DNA from: Lucinisca nassula
Taxonomy: Eukaryota; Mollusca; Bivalvia; Lucinida; Lucinidae
DNA length: 64,000 bases
Assembly: GCA_963580285.1 (NCBI GenBank)
Contig: CAUZLF010000719.1
Coordinates: forward strand, 124,001-188,000
Reading direction: 5' to 3'
This document shows positions 21,356-31,520 of the stretch, piece after piece. The notes under the pieces were generated by a model. The model searched no databases. It saw only the letters and a program-made list of their open reading frames with translations, and was not told the DNA's origin. Position numbers and translations under genes: made by a program. Position 1 is the stretch's first letter; each line of letters begins with the position of its first letter.

Positions 21356-21597
21356 CCTGCACAAGAGTACTGGTAAACCGCTTAGAGGATCTAAGCCTGC
21401 CCAGGCAAAGCGGTGCAAGTCGGCCTGCCCATGCTTATTAACCCTATTGGTTTCATTGGGCGGCAGGGCTTGAGATGTCATTTCATCTCAGTGTCGAGTA
21501 AAAGTCCCACAAATTTGGAAGCAGCGTCTCCAAAATGACCTTTACAGTGTTGACGGCGACGTTAAACCTCAAATCAAACAAACGAACAAAAAATATT
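21356..21597 (+). mobile_element. SINE-A copy, 5'-truncated
   Basis: Begins inside the element at 'cacaagagtactggtaaacc'; a normal 3' part with 'gttgacggcgacgttaaacc' and a CAAA tail. 5' truncation fits LINE-dependent retrotransposition. Confidence 0.85.
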
Positions 21598-21820
21598 TCA
21601 TCACATGTAGTTGTACTAAAGAAAACCACAACATTTGCAATTAACTATTTACCACACATTTACTAGAAAAGCGGTTTTACCCCACTTTCTTGTGGTTTGG
21701 CATGCAGAGAGAAAAGATGTAATAACATGTTTTTTGCTGGGAATAATAACATACCATATTAGGTCTGACAGCATGCAGAATTGTGGTTAAGTATCAGTTG
21801 AAAATGTCTTGAATGCTTAA

Positions 21821-22025
21821 CCCTTATCTTGCTGAATATTCATCTAAGCCACACCCATTCCTGTCTATCAACCAATCAAATTACTTGATGTAATTTATTG
21901 CTACAAATTCATAAACTCAATGCCAAACAGTGTAGATCCTGATCAGATGGCTTCTTCAGAAGCCATCTGATCTGGATCTACACTGTTTGCAAAGAAAGGG
22001 GTTGTCGTGAACAGCAAGATAAGGG
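21821..22025. mobile_element. MITE-1 copy, complete
   Basis: 205 bp between TTAA at 21817-21820 and 22026-22029. Starts CCCTTATCTTGCTGAATATT; ends AACAGCAAGATAAGGG. T/T orientation of the core hairpin. Confidence 0.92.
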
Positions 22026-22032
22026 TTAACCT

Positions 22033-22240
22033 GCATTCAGTGGGTCCCCACCAATTGGGGCTTTGGAGAAATAAATTTGGCTGCATGGTGCTTTCACGCA
22101 AAGCAAAAATATTGGTAAACTGCATAGAGGATCTTAGCATGGTGCAAGTCAGACCGTCCCCAACTGTAAACCCTTTTGGTTTGTTTGGGCGGCAGGGCTT
22201 TAGATGGTTCATGTGTCGTTAAACCCAAAACAAACAGTCA
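22033..22240 (+). mobile_element. Decayed SINE-A copy
   Basis: Head 'accaattggggctttggag' and 'ggctgcatggtgctttc', ending 'cgttaaacccaaaacaaac', with many substitutions. Confidence 0.7.
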
Positions 22241-22392
22241 CTTCTTCAAAATTTATGTAGAAAATGGCTGAACTTTTTGCAAACTGTGTAGGCCCTGACT
22301 AGACGCTGCATTCTGCAGAACACCCTGCCTGGTCTGGTCCTTCACTGTTTGCCAATTACCCGTTTTGGGGTTTCCATTGCAAAATTGGTTAA
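22241..22392 (-). mobile_element. MITE-2 copy, 5'-truncated
   Basis: Contains 'aatggctgaactttttgc' and the decayed core hairpin with CGCTGCATTCTGCAG; ends at GGTTAAC. Confidence 0.65.
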
Positions 22393-22497
22393 CACATTTG
22401 TACATTATAGCATTCAAAAAGTGAGAATCCCATTCTATAAATGAAATACGGAGACAGAACTTTGTCTAACAATGAAAGATTCTTAAGAATTTCTTAG

Positions 22498-22664
22498 AAG
22501 CCTCCGTGGTGCAGTGGTTACGCTACTCACCTTGTAAACCAGGGATCGCAGGATCGACCCCAGGCTTCTCCAGACTTTCGGATGATTCTTTAAACCGAGG
22601 TCCCGTCTCCGTATGACCTTAGCTGTTGGTGGGACGTAAAACTAAAACTCACTCACTCACTCTT
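22498..22664 (+). mobile_element. SINE-T copy
   Basis: GAAGCCTCCGTGGTGCAGTGG start, CTTGTAAACCAGGG, then the body ending in CACTCACTCACTC. The tRNA part has B-box mutations. Confidence 0.88.
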
Positions 22665-22675
22665 AAGAATTTCTT

Positions 22676-22757
22676 GAACTAACCTGAACCCCCTAAATTT
22701 TGAAATGGACTTAATGCTATATATAAGCTGGAATATTCCATCCAGTACAAAAAGGTT
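22676..22757 (+). repeat. MITE-2 3' fragment
   Basis: 'ccctaaattttgaaatgg', 'gctatatataag', 'ccagtacaaaaagg', TTTAA. Confidence 0.6.
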
Positions 22758-22804
22758 TAAATAGTGTTGACCCATATCGTTGAGGTAGCTGCGAGTCATA
22801 TCAA

Positions 22805-23010
22805 CCCTTTTTGTACCAAATAGAATCCTCCTCCTTATATATAGCAGGAGTCCATTTCAAAATTTAGGGGTGACAAGTTATGCTATTTTCAAAATTTATT
22901 TGAAAAATTGTTGAACTGTTTGCAAACAGTGTAGGCCCTGATCAGACGCTGTGTTCTGCAGCGTATGTTCTGGGCCTGCACTGTTTTTTGGGTTTCCAGT
23001 ACAAAATGGG
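22805..23010 (-). mobile_element. MITE-2 copy immediately upstream of the first KDM6A exon
   Basis: Complete element in reverse, with right TTAA at 23011-23014 (left site mutated to TCAA). The right end is about 130 bp before the exon splice acceptor. Confidence 0.85.
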
Positions 23011-23139
23011 TTAATTCTTAAGTGCAGTTTCATTTGAAAAATGAACAATTTGAAATTGGAGTTGAAAAATGATGCGAAAAAAGGGTTCTCAACTACTCAA
23101 CCATTGAAGCTGATAGCCCATGTTTTTTTTCTTTCAGAG

Positions 23140-23258
23140 CGACGAGAGCATTCCAGCAGGTGTTGTATGTAGACCCAGCATTCCCTAAAGCCAACGAGAT
23201 ACACATCAGACTCGGATTCATCTTTAAAGTTGGGAAAGATTTTGAGAAGAGTTTGAAG
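23140..23258 (+). CDS. KDM6A: KDM6A TPR exon ([10 protein letters not shown] exon)
   Basis: Encodes a TPR segment with [19 protein letters not shown], then [18 protein letters not shown]. This corresponds to the UTX TPR helix pair 'AF(Q)EVLYVDP...E(I)H(L)RLG(L)MFKV'. The acceptor is a polypyrimidine tract (TTTTTTTTCTTTCAGAG) and the donor AAG|GTGGGT, ending in phase 0. The acceptor is ambiguous by two bases: AG at 23136-23137 or 23138-23139. I chose 23140 because it splits an Ala codon as G|CG, which fits the family's W-A-x-R-A-F run. Reading on past the donor (to 23564) is intronic. Confidence 0.92.
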
Positions 23259-23494
23259 GTGGGTGAAAAAACATCTAAGCCAACACTAGAAGCAGTGATT
23301 CATTTTGGCGTGGGACATATAGTACGAAAAAAAAACCTGGATGTCCAAGACTTAGGACAGAATGTCCGGTCATCATTTGGGGTATCAGACAGTTTTCCGT
23401 CTTTGATTGGTCACATTACTTGTCGGTCTGACAGTTGCCAACAACAAAAAATGAATATCTTTCACATCACAACCAGTCATCCCAATATTGTTAA

Positions 23495-23699
23495 CCCTTA
23501 TCTTGCTGTTCACGACAACCCCTATCTTTGCAAACAGTGTAGATCCAGATCAGATGGCTTCTGAAGAAGCCATCTGATCAGGATCTACATTGTTTGACAT
23601 ACAGTTTATGAATTAGAAGGAATAAATTACATCAAGTAATCTGATTGGTTCAAAGTCAGAGATGGGTGTGGCTAAAATGAATATTCAGCAAGAGAAGGG
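23495..23699. mobile_element. MITE-1 copy, complete
   Basis: 205 bp between TTAA (23491-23494) and TTAA (23700-23703); A/A core orientation. It lies 236 bp into the KDM6A intron. Confidence 0.92.
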
Positions 23700-23952
23700 T
23701 TAATCAACAGGGCCCTGTCTGCGACAGTCAAAGATTCAGTTCAATCTGTGCATAAAGTCAGTCTGGCTAATGTCTTCCGTTTTTGATCTTTGGAGAGCCC
23801 AGATGCTATATAGAAGGCTCCTGCAAATTACAAAGACTGTGATCATACTGCAGGAATACACAGGCTGATTAGATTCTGCTTGCTGCATAGGTTTTCTCTC
23901 AGCTCTTCGTGTGTCAGCCCTTTGTTACCGACTTAGCCACATAAATTTCCTA

Positions 23953-24222
23953 TTTGATAGCCAAATTTACGGAACCTGGGAAGGGTCATAAATTTTTCTT
24001 TTAATATGTTGTGCAAACAAGATATTATGTTGTCTGCACAAGATAATATCTTGCGCGAACAAGATAATATCTTGTCCGCACAAGATAATATCTTGTCCGC
24101 ACAAGATAATAACTTGTCCGAACAAGAAAATATCTTGTCCGCTCAAGATATTATCTTGTTCGCACAACATAATAAAAATAAAAATCATGTCCCTTCCCGG
24201 GTTCCGTACAAATTTGCTATGA
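23953..24222. mobile_element. Inverted-repeat element with an internal palindromic minisatellite
   Basis: The left arm CAAATTTACGGAACCTGGG and the right arm CCCGGGTTCCGTACAAATTT are inverse. Inside (about 24005-24175) are roughly eight ~21-bp units of CAAGATAATATCTTGTCCGCA, each nearly self-complementary. ORFs on both strands here are repeat translations. Confidence 0.8.
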
Positions 24223-24262
24223 CCACGGTGATGTCTAAAACTGCTGCCCGTGTCAAACTTAA

Positions 24263-24400
24263 CCCTTCACCTGGTGAATATTTATATATGCCACACCCAC
24301 TACTGATTATCAACCAATCAGATTACTTGATGCAAATTATTGCAACAAATTCACAATCTGAATTACAAACAATGCATATCCGGGCTCAGCAGAACAAGGG
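24263..24400. mobile_element. MITE-1 copy lacking the hairpin core
   Basis: 138 bp between TTAA (24259-24262) and TTAA (24401-24404). Both outer arms are present, but CAAACAATG passes straight into CATATCCGGGCTCAGCAG: the whole central GATC hairpin is missing. Confidence 0.85.
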
Positions 24401-24464
24401 TTAAGGGGGATGGGTATACCTTCAGGGAAAGCAATTCCTGCAAAAGTATTTTGTCTCTCCCATG

Positions 24465-24760
24465 TCTTGTTTGATTTGAGGTTTAACGTCCCCGTCAACA
24501 CTGTAAAGGTCATTTTGGAGACATTGCTTCCAATTTTGTGGGACTTTTACCCGACACTGAGATGAAATGACATCTCAAGCCCTGTCGCCCAATGAAACCA
24601 ATAGGGTTTATTAGCATGGACGGTCCACCTCACACTGCAGTTCCTGGACAGGCTTAGATCCTCTTAGCGGTTTACCAGTACAAGTGTGCCGGCTGGATTC
24701 AGCTCTGCGTGGAATCATCCTGCAGCCTATATATTTCTTCAAGCCCCTATGGGCGGGGGC
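24465..24760 (-). mobile_element. SINE-A copy
   Basis: Tail complement 'tgtttgatttgaggtttaacg' at left; ends at right with 'cttcaagcccctatgggcg'. Confidence 0.88.
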
Positions 24761-24778
24761 AATCTCTCCCATGTCAGT

Positions 24779-24845
24779 AGGGGTCAACTCTTAAAGGAAA
24801 GAATTTGCTCCTGAGGAGCAAATTCTTTCCTTTTAGAGTAGACCC
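24779..24845. repeat. AAGGAAAGAATTTGCTCC hairpin
   Basis: CTCTTAAAGGAAAGAATTTG, CTCCTGAGGAG, and the inverse arm, flanked by 'ggggtcaa' and 'agacccc'. One arm is the unit of the array at 32160-33720. Confidence 0.85.
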
Positions 24846-24999
24846 CTTATTATTTCAGCGATACAGAGTTTATAAAAAAAGCGAACAGGATCTGCCTTTG
24901 AAAACTGGCAGAGAAATGTGGCAGGTGAATCCATTCTCCTTAATTTTACGTAATGTTGTTTTGGTTTCTTAGATTCAAACTGCTGTTATATCGCCTCAT

Positions 25000-25379
25000 A
25001 AAGGCCATTCTAATCAAAGCGTCAAAGGCACTGAAATGACAGATTCTATGAGAAAATCAAAACACTGTGAAAACTTACAGACAACCTTTCTAAACAGATC
25101 TTAAAATTTAGAAAAGTAGTTCTGCAAGTTCCATTGTATGATATGTTTGCAGATGTCTATACACCGGTGGTATCATGAAATGCAATTCGATGTTTCAAAT
25201 TTTGGAAAGAAACTATTTACGTTTTCAAAACCAAATTAAATTCAAGTTTTAACAATACTACTGGCAATTAGTAACATTTTTGACTCGTCGGATGTGGATA
25301 CCTCCCCGCAAAAGATACTCTATTTTTCACAAAGAGATCGGAGGAGAAAGGCTGGTCAGTCCAGTACATGAATTCCATT
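25000..25379. other. Tract without recognised features
   Basis: AT-rich, apparently unique intronic sequence. Confidence 0.35.
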
Positions 25380-26060
25380 GGCTTGAAGACATTTTTGAGT
25401 AAGAACAGCACTCTAAACACGCGCGTAATCCTGCTGGATTAGATATCCCGGATTCTGAGCGTAAACAAATAAATGGAACCACGTGAGGCCGACGCACTTG
25501 ATTGATGTAACGTCTCGCTGTTTAGTTAACGTCTCAGCCATGATCTTGAATGTTCTTAATGTCGCTAGCTACAATAGCTCGACATACCATTTCGCTTATT
25601 CCATCCGATATGTCATGCTCTATTACGCACGCGTCGCCTCGGCATACCTTTCACCTATGTGTCGAAACATCCCGAAACGACAATCGGAGTGATTCACGCT
25701 GAAGTGCGATGTGTCACTGAAACGCATATCACGCGAGTCGCTTAGACGCCAATATACATGTACGTATTTCATGCACCAGCGTAAGTGTTCCGTACTGTGT
25801 CGACGTCTTAATTTTGGTCACGACAGGGACGTCTAGCTCTCAAAAGTGCATCGCATAAGTGCGACGAACAGTGTCAGTGCTTATTAGTCGGTAGTTGAAA
25901 CCCTTTGTTTATCTACAGGTACAGTGCAGCAGATGCCGGCGGAAATCTGCTTCGCATATGCGTCTGTCGGATGAATCGATCTTGACGTACTGACGTCGGT
26001 CTTCCGCTACGCTGACGTCCACTAGCGTCTTCTGTTGATAGTAAAATGTCGCTCCAACAG
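25380..26060. other. CpG-rich, repeat-poor island inside a KDM6A intron
   Basis: CpG dinucleotides are visibly dense (ACGCGCGTAATCC, CACGCGTCGCCTCGGC, ATCACGCGAGTCGC, GACGTCGG), unlike the CpG-poor surroundings. None of the local repeat families is present. A 69-codon ORF (25483-25692) has no recognisable domain. It may be an internal regulatory element or an unrecognised young insertion; function is not shown. Confidence 0.45.
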
Positions 26061-26141
26061 ACTAAAATAGATCACACACATGTGGCACCCAAAATCAGAG
26101 TCAACGCCATCCGCTTTCCGACCAGCTTCTAACTGTCCATT

Positions 26142-26312
26142 AGAAGCCTCCGTGGTGTAGTGGTTATGCTACTCGCCTTGTAAACCAGGGATCACAGGAT
26201 CGATCCCAGACTTCTCCAGACTTTCGGATGTGTCTTTAAACCGAAATATCGTCTCCGTATGACCTTATCTGTTGGTGGGACGTAAAACTCAAACACTCAC
26301 TCACTCACTCTA
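26142..26312 (+). mobile_element. SINE-T copy
   Basis: GAAGCCTCCGTGGTGTAGTGG start, B-box region decayed, CACTCACTCACTC tail. Confidence 0.88.
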
Positions 26313-26483
26313 ACTGTCCAGGGTTTAATGAAAAATGTTGCAATACGTTCTCACTTGATGCTTTTTGAGAACAAAATACAATTTCTTCTTTTCTAGGCAC
26401 GACCTTACATCACACATCAAAAGTTTGATCCTGAACATGTGGTTTCTATCAGTGCTGGTGTGAAGGTGGTACACAGGATCGTT

Positions 26484-26775
26484 GTCCCCCGCCCATCGGG
26501 GCTTAAAGAAATAGATGGGCTGCATGATGCTTCCACGCAGAGATGAAACCGACCCGCACACGAGTACTGGTAATCTACTTGGAGGATCTAAGCCTGCCCA
26601 GGCAAAGAGGTCCATGCATATAAACCCTATTGGTTTTGATTGGGCGACAGGGCTTGAGGTGTCATGTCATCTCAGTGTCGGTTTAAAGTCCCACAAAATT
26701 GGAAGCAACGTCTCCAAAATGACCTATACAGTGTTGACGCGGACGTTAAACCTCAAATCAAACAATACAAAACAC
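26484..26775 (+). mobile_element. SINE-A copy
   Basis: Head 'cccgcccatcggggcttaaag', 3' 'gttgacgcggacgttaaacc', CAAACAATACAAAACA tail. Confidence 0.88.
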
Positions 26776-28200
26776 AGGCTCGTGGCCGGACTGGTAACCA
26801 TACGTCACGGTTGATTGATTTAACCTTTTTAGCTTAAGGGCATGGTGCCTAAGCGTGTTGTTATCATGCAATCGTTTGGTTTCAAAATCAAAGCACCGAA
26901 AGTGTTGGTGGGATGTAGGTTGGGGTTAAAGTCCTGGGATGAGATTAAACTGTTTAATTTAACTCTGAAATTCTAAACAAATAGTGAAGATTTTGATAAG
27001 AAGCGCGTTCTGCAGTGTCTGAACTTGGTCTACGCTGTTTGCCAAGCTCACCCTATGATTCCAGGATGACACTCTTCAGTCTTATGGAATACCCTGATCT
27101 CACTGCGGCTATTTTCTGCAAGAAAAAGGTTATTCTGAGAAGTCAGTGATAGTCACGTAGACGTTAGCTCTGAATCGCTTTTTTATTAGTAACTTAGGGT
27201 CGAATGCCAAACAATCAACCCAAACATAGCCGCGTCGTTTGTCAGTCTTGGTTACATGTAAGTGTTATATGTAAAATCTTCACTTGAAAAAATGTTCGAT
27301 CTGGCAAACAATGTAGACTAAGATCAAACGCCACAGAACATGGTGCTGATCTTGTTCTACATTTTTTGCATCAGTTACTAAACTTCCGTTAAGTTTAAAC
27401 GGATCAGTCCAAGTCCTCGTTCATGACCAGCCTGAATTTAGAGACAATCGGCATGAGTGTTGTCAGTGGTTTGATTTATTCACTGCAGTGTACTCTTCCA
27501 TCACTGAAGTTGGGCTCGTCCATTCTGCTAAATATGGCACTTAGAATTATATCACAGGACCTACACTGTTTGCATAGGTATCTGTACCATATTCCAGGGT
27601 TGAAAGGGACAGCCTTTCTCGCAAAGTCTGATATACACCTAGTTGTAACTGACCTAGACTTGACCTCGAATGTCGGAAAACCCATTAATATTCTGGTCTG
27701 CAGCTGACCGGCTGGTCTTTAAGGATTAAATATTGGCAGCACTGTTAGAAAACAGTGTAAAACCTGAGCAGACGTCTAAGCAGATGCCGCATTGATCTAG
27801 GTATACAGTCTGGCATGATGCAGCTGATTCATATGAAGTGCTGAATATATTCTCTGAAAGGTAAGATAAAATCGTCAAGTCGTCTGCTTCAAAAGTTTGT
27901 ATTGCGATTATAGGATGTACAATTTTGATAATTGCGCCTAGCCGGACTACTTTTTTGTGCGGACTCATATTTCTTTGGCGGTCAAAGCCGGAAGAATGTC
28001 GTAAGAAAGCCGGAACTACTTTACAACACGCAGGATAGCTAGAGATGACAGATAGAATCTGTCATTAAAAAGTACTCACAAGACAATTTGAGCCAGTGCA
28101 TGACAAAATCTACAAGAAGTCTTGAGCGACTAGCAAAGACTCAGATCAGCTTGTGCATTCACGCAGTCTGATCAGTCTTCGCCGATCGCATGTACCTAAT
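26776..28200. other. Intronic tract with decayed core-I hairpins
   Basis: Decayed core-I arms are near 26970-27045 and 27303-27370. A 94-codon ORF (27423-27707) has no motif I recognise and no splice context. Otherwise unassigned. Confidence 0.35.
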
Positions 28201-28206
28201 ATAGGA

Positions 28207-28375
28207 GAAGCCTCCGTGGTGTAGTGATTACGCTACTCGCCTTGTAAACCGGGGATCACAGGATCGATCTCGGGCTTCTCCAGACTTTCGGATGAGTCTT
28301 TAAAACGAGGTACGTCTCCTTATGACCTTAGCTGTTGGGCTGTTGGTGGGATGTAAAACTCAAACACTCACTCAC
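28207..28375 (+). mobile_element. SINE-T copy
   Basis: GAAGCCTCCGTGGTGTAGTG start, small internal duplication ('gctgttgggctgttggtgg'), short CACTCACTCAC tail. Confidence 0.88.
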
Positions 28376-28519
28376 CTATTAAAGGTTAATATCTATGCAA
28401 AGAGACATACATGTAAGCAAAAGGTCTTGTCATAGTGGATGCGTACCCAAGTTGATTTGAGTGTCTGCTGGTCACACCGGTCTTATTATAGGTTTTGTCA
28501 TGGGCCAGCTCATATATGA

Positions 28520-28752
28520 GCCCGCCAAGCGAATTTGTGTCTTCGAGCATTCCGTCATGACAAATTTTAACTGCGCATGCCCAGCCATTCAGAGGGGCCA
28601 GGGATATGGCTTTCTGTCTGAAGGTTCCTCTTGATTCACTTCTTGAATGAGCGAGCAGCGAAGGTTCTGGCGAGACTGCGCGGATGCGCAGGCTGGCCTG
28701 AACCTTCGCTGCTCGCATAGGGGATAAGTATCAAAATCGCTTGACGGGGCCC
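28520..28752. mobile_element. MITE-8 copy
   Basis: Flanked by ATATGA (28514-28519) and ATATAA (28753-28758). Highly similar to the copies at 8801 and 46015. Confidence 0.85.
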
Positions 28753-29033
28753 ATATAATTATGTTTTTATGAAGAAAAGAAAAAGAAAAAATTATCCTGA
28801 AAGTATACTTGTTATACATCCTTTTCTGGTTTTACATAACACTTGCCTTCTGATCTATTCATTCCACTCACCATCCTGTCACCTTGATTTGACTAAAAAC
28901 TGTTGAAAGGGGTGTAAAACACCAAGACATCCATCCTGTTTGCCATAGAGATGGACTAGGGCTGATCAGTTTTTCTGTCAGCCCCTTTAACTCAGCAAGC
29001 TTTCTCAAGGTTCAAATACAAAAATATTGCTCG

Positions 29034-29335
29034 CCCCAGTCCATAGGGGCTTGAAGAAATATATGGGCTGCATGATGCTTCCACGCAGAGCTGTATCCGG
29101 CCCGCACACTAGTACTGGTAAACCGCTTAGAGCATCTAAGCCTGTCCAGGAACCGCGGTGCAAGGCGGGACCGTCCATGCTAATAAACCCCATTGGTGTC
29201 ATTGGGCGACAGGGCTTGAGATGTCATTTCATCTCAATGTCGGGTAAAAGTCCCACAAAATTGGAAGCAACGTCTCCAAAATGACCTTTACAGTGTTGAC
29301 AGGGACGTTAAACCTCAAATCAAACAAAACAAACA
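29034..29335 (+). mobile_element. SINE-A copy just upstream of the second KDM6A exon
   Basis: Near full length, ending in CAAATCAAACAAAACAAAC. Its tail lies about 40 bp before the splice acceptor at 29375-29376, so it occupies the region where branch point and polypyrimidine tract must lie just downstream. Confidence 0.9.
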
Positions 29336-29376
29336 AAAATATTGCAGTATGTCTGATCTACATGTTTTTGTTTCAG

Positions 29377-29431
29377 CACTTCCGGCATGCTCTAGCTGAT
29401 TCCAGTCCGTGTTCTCTGACCAAAGCTCAAA
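29377..29431 (+). CDS. KDM6A: KDM6A TPR exon (HFRHALADSSPCSL exon)
   Basis: Short 55-bp exon encoding HFRHALADSSPCSLTKAQ plus one base. Family equivalent in vertebrates is roughly HF(Q)LAL(V/I)D(C/S)NPC(T/S)LSNAE. The acceptor TTTGTTTCAG and donor AAA|GTAAGT are strong. It continues in phase from the previous exon (phase 0) and leaves +1, which the next exon completes. It encodes the linker and first helix of a TPR. Confidence 0.9.
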
Positions 29432-29560
29432 GTAAGTATTTTGTGAAGTAACCCATTTTATATAGGTAAAACCCAAGACCCAAGTTTGTGTTAGAATTTT
29501 CTGCTGCACTTGTGGATTAAATTTGTTCGGCCCAGTCCACACAACAGTAAAAATCCTTAA

Positions 29561-29765
29561 CCCTTCTCTTGCTGAATATTCATTTAAGCCACACCCATTT
29601 CTGTCAATTAACCAATCAAATTACTTGATGTAATTTATTGCTACAAATTCATAAACTGAATGTCAAACAGTGTAGATCCTGATCAGATGGCTTCTTCAGA
29701 AGCCATTTGATCTGGATCTTCACTGTTTGCAAAGATAGGGATTGTCGTGAACAGCAAGATAAGAG
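29561..29765. mobile_element. MITE-1 copy, complete
   Basis: 205 bp, left TTAA at 29557-29560, right site mutated to CTAA. T/T core orientation. Confidence 0.9.
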
Positions 29766-29924
29766 CTAAAATTTAAACACGATCAATGCCATCATGCAGT
29801 TCAAAAAGTGCAGAAGGAATGGCAAACCGTGTAGACCATGATTAGATTGCCTATTATGGTGTTTAGGGTCAATCAAGCTGATCAGTTTACCAAAGTAAAC
29901 TGTTTTTTACAGGGCAGGCTTATA

Positions 29925-30225
29925 CATAATAATAATAAACCAGTACAGAGCACATTAGTTCAGAAACCGACAACTGCCCTTCTTGAATCACCGGAAGGGA
30001 AAGAAAGTCCATAATTAATCTTCATGAAAGAGTGTTGCAACCTTCTGATCACGCACAGAGCATTCTTTCATCAGAAACCAACGATTGCCCTTCTTGAATC
30101 ATCAAAAGGGAAAGAATGACCATAGAAACGATTCCATGATCAATCCATGAATGACTGTTGCCGACAGCAGGTATAGAACCTGCGACCTGATCATCAGTCA
30201 CACGTGCATCCAACTGAGTGTTAAA
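29925..30225 (-). mobile_element. SINE-B fragments (two partial copies in tandem)
   Basis: 'accagtacagagcacatt' and 'gaaaccgacaactgccc' with 'ttcttgaatcaccgg', followed by a second 'cattctttcatcagaaacc' with 'cccttcttgaatcatc'. Matches the SINE-B middle seen at 39905 and 55975. Confidence 0.6.
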
Positions 30226-30239
30226 AATGAAAAGAATTT

Positions 30240-30615
30240 CAAAAATTCTCTCAAATTATAACACCTGATGAAAAGTGAATCAGAATATTGCCTGTGGTAT
30301 ATTTATATCTTTAACCTTTTGAATGAAAGCACCCTTTTTGAAGAATTCCATTTTTCCTTCATTTTTCATAGAAAATCCGGATTGACATTTCAATAATCTG
30401 CTAATCAGACTATTCACATGATATGTCAAGCCTGATTCTACCAGAAAAATTATTATTATAATTTAAATAATTAATGTAGATTTAAAAATGTCATCTGCTA
30501 TGATTATTCTGCTTGTCATTTAAAGCGTTAATGTTAATATGTTAATATGACAAGCACATTCTTAAGGTGATGAGTAATTTCATAGCAGTAAATTATGTTT
30601 TCTCTGTGTCAAGGA
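30240..30615. other. Tract with a decayed hairpin of the CTTGACAT type
   Basis: The region at about 30366-30460 shows diverged arms of the 4843/56636 hairpin family. Nothing else supported. Confidence 0.4.
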
Positions 30616-30626
30616 TATAGTATTAA

Positions 30627-30831
30627 CCCTTAAAACCCCGAGAAAAACTACATCTGAAAATGTCGTCTGCTTATGTCGTCTGCTGGGGTTTTTTTTGCAA
30701 GCTTTTTAAAAATATTTTTGCATACAGGCAAACAGAACGGGCCCAGATCAGACTGATATGGGTCCACACTTTGCAATGTAACCAGCAGACGGCAAAGCAG
30801 ACGACAATTGTCGTGATTGGCATGTTGGAGG
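30627..30831. mobile_element. MITE-3 copy, TTAA-flanked
   Basis: 205 bp between TTAA at 30623-30626 and 30832-30835, with GTCGTCTGCT arms and a shortened core hairpin. Confidence 0.75.
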
Positions 30832-31046
30832 TTAATACATGTCAGCCATCATGAAGATTTCTTAATCCTCATTGCAAACAAAGGTTTTGCCCCTGTGAAA
30901 AAAACTTGTAGCCTCTTGTCCTAGAAAAAGTGTCATGTGTTTTACTTCAGAGTTATAGGGCACAGGTGTTGGGTATTGTGGACAAAAAGGAGTGTCTGAA
31001 AAAAAAAAATCATGCACCAGGTGCCTTGTATTGATGACTAGGAATT

Positions 31047-31180
31047 GAACTCAGCACTGCTGGTAAACTGCTTAGAGGATCTAAGCATGCCCAGGCAAAG
31101 CGGTGCGAGTCGGCCCGTCCATGCTTATAAACCCTATTGGTTTCATATGGCAGCAGGGCTTTGAGATGTCATTTCATCCC
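31047..31180 (+). mobile_element. SINE-A fragment
   Basis: Middle section only: 'actgctggtaaactgcttag' to 'gagatgtcatttcatccc'. Confidence 0.75.
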
Positions 31181-31210
31181 TTTATCATTTAAGAATTGAT
31201 GATTGTTGGT

Positions 31211-31520
31211 CCGGCCCCTGCCCATTTGGGCTTGAAGAAATATATGGGCTGCATGATGCTTTCACGCAGAGCTGAATCCGACCCGCACACGAGTACTGGT
31301 AAACAGCGTAAAGGATCTAAGCCTGCCCAGGCAAAGCAGTGCGCACAAGTCGGACCGTCCATGCTTATAAACCCTATTGGTTTCATTGGGCGACAGGGCT
31401 TGTGATGTCATTTCATCTCAATGTCGGGTAAAAGTCCCACAAAATTGGAAGCAGCGTCTCCAAAATGACATTTACAGTGTTGACGGGGATGTTAAACCTT
31501 AAATCAAACAAACAAAACAA
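31211..31520 (+). mobile_element. SINE-A copy, full length
   Basis: Head 'ggcccctgcccatttggg', CAAACAAACAAAACAAA tail. It follows the fragment at 31047-31180 in the same orientation. Confidence 0.9.

Noticed and set aside
23160..23564. 134-codon ORF starting inside the first KDM6A exon
   Set aside because: Only its first third is exon; after the GT donor at 23259 it reads through intron and into a MITE-1 copy.
24004..24175. CRISPR-like array of short regular repeats
   Set aside because: Units are contiguous palindromic 21-mers without unique spacers, inside an inverted-repeat element in a eukaryotic intron.
27423..27707. 94-codon ORF as a novel gene
   Set aside because: No recognisable domain, no splice context, and it overlaps a decayed core-I hairpin arm.
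28386..28718. Minus-strand ORF similar to ORFs at 8763 and 46085
   Set aside because: All three lie over MITE-8 copies and extend into different unrelated flanks.
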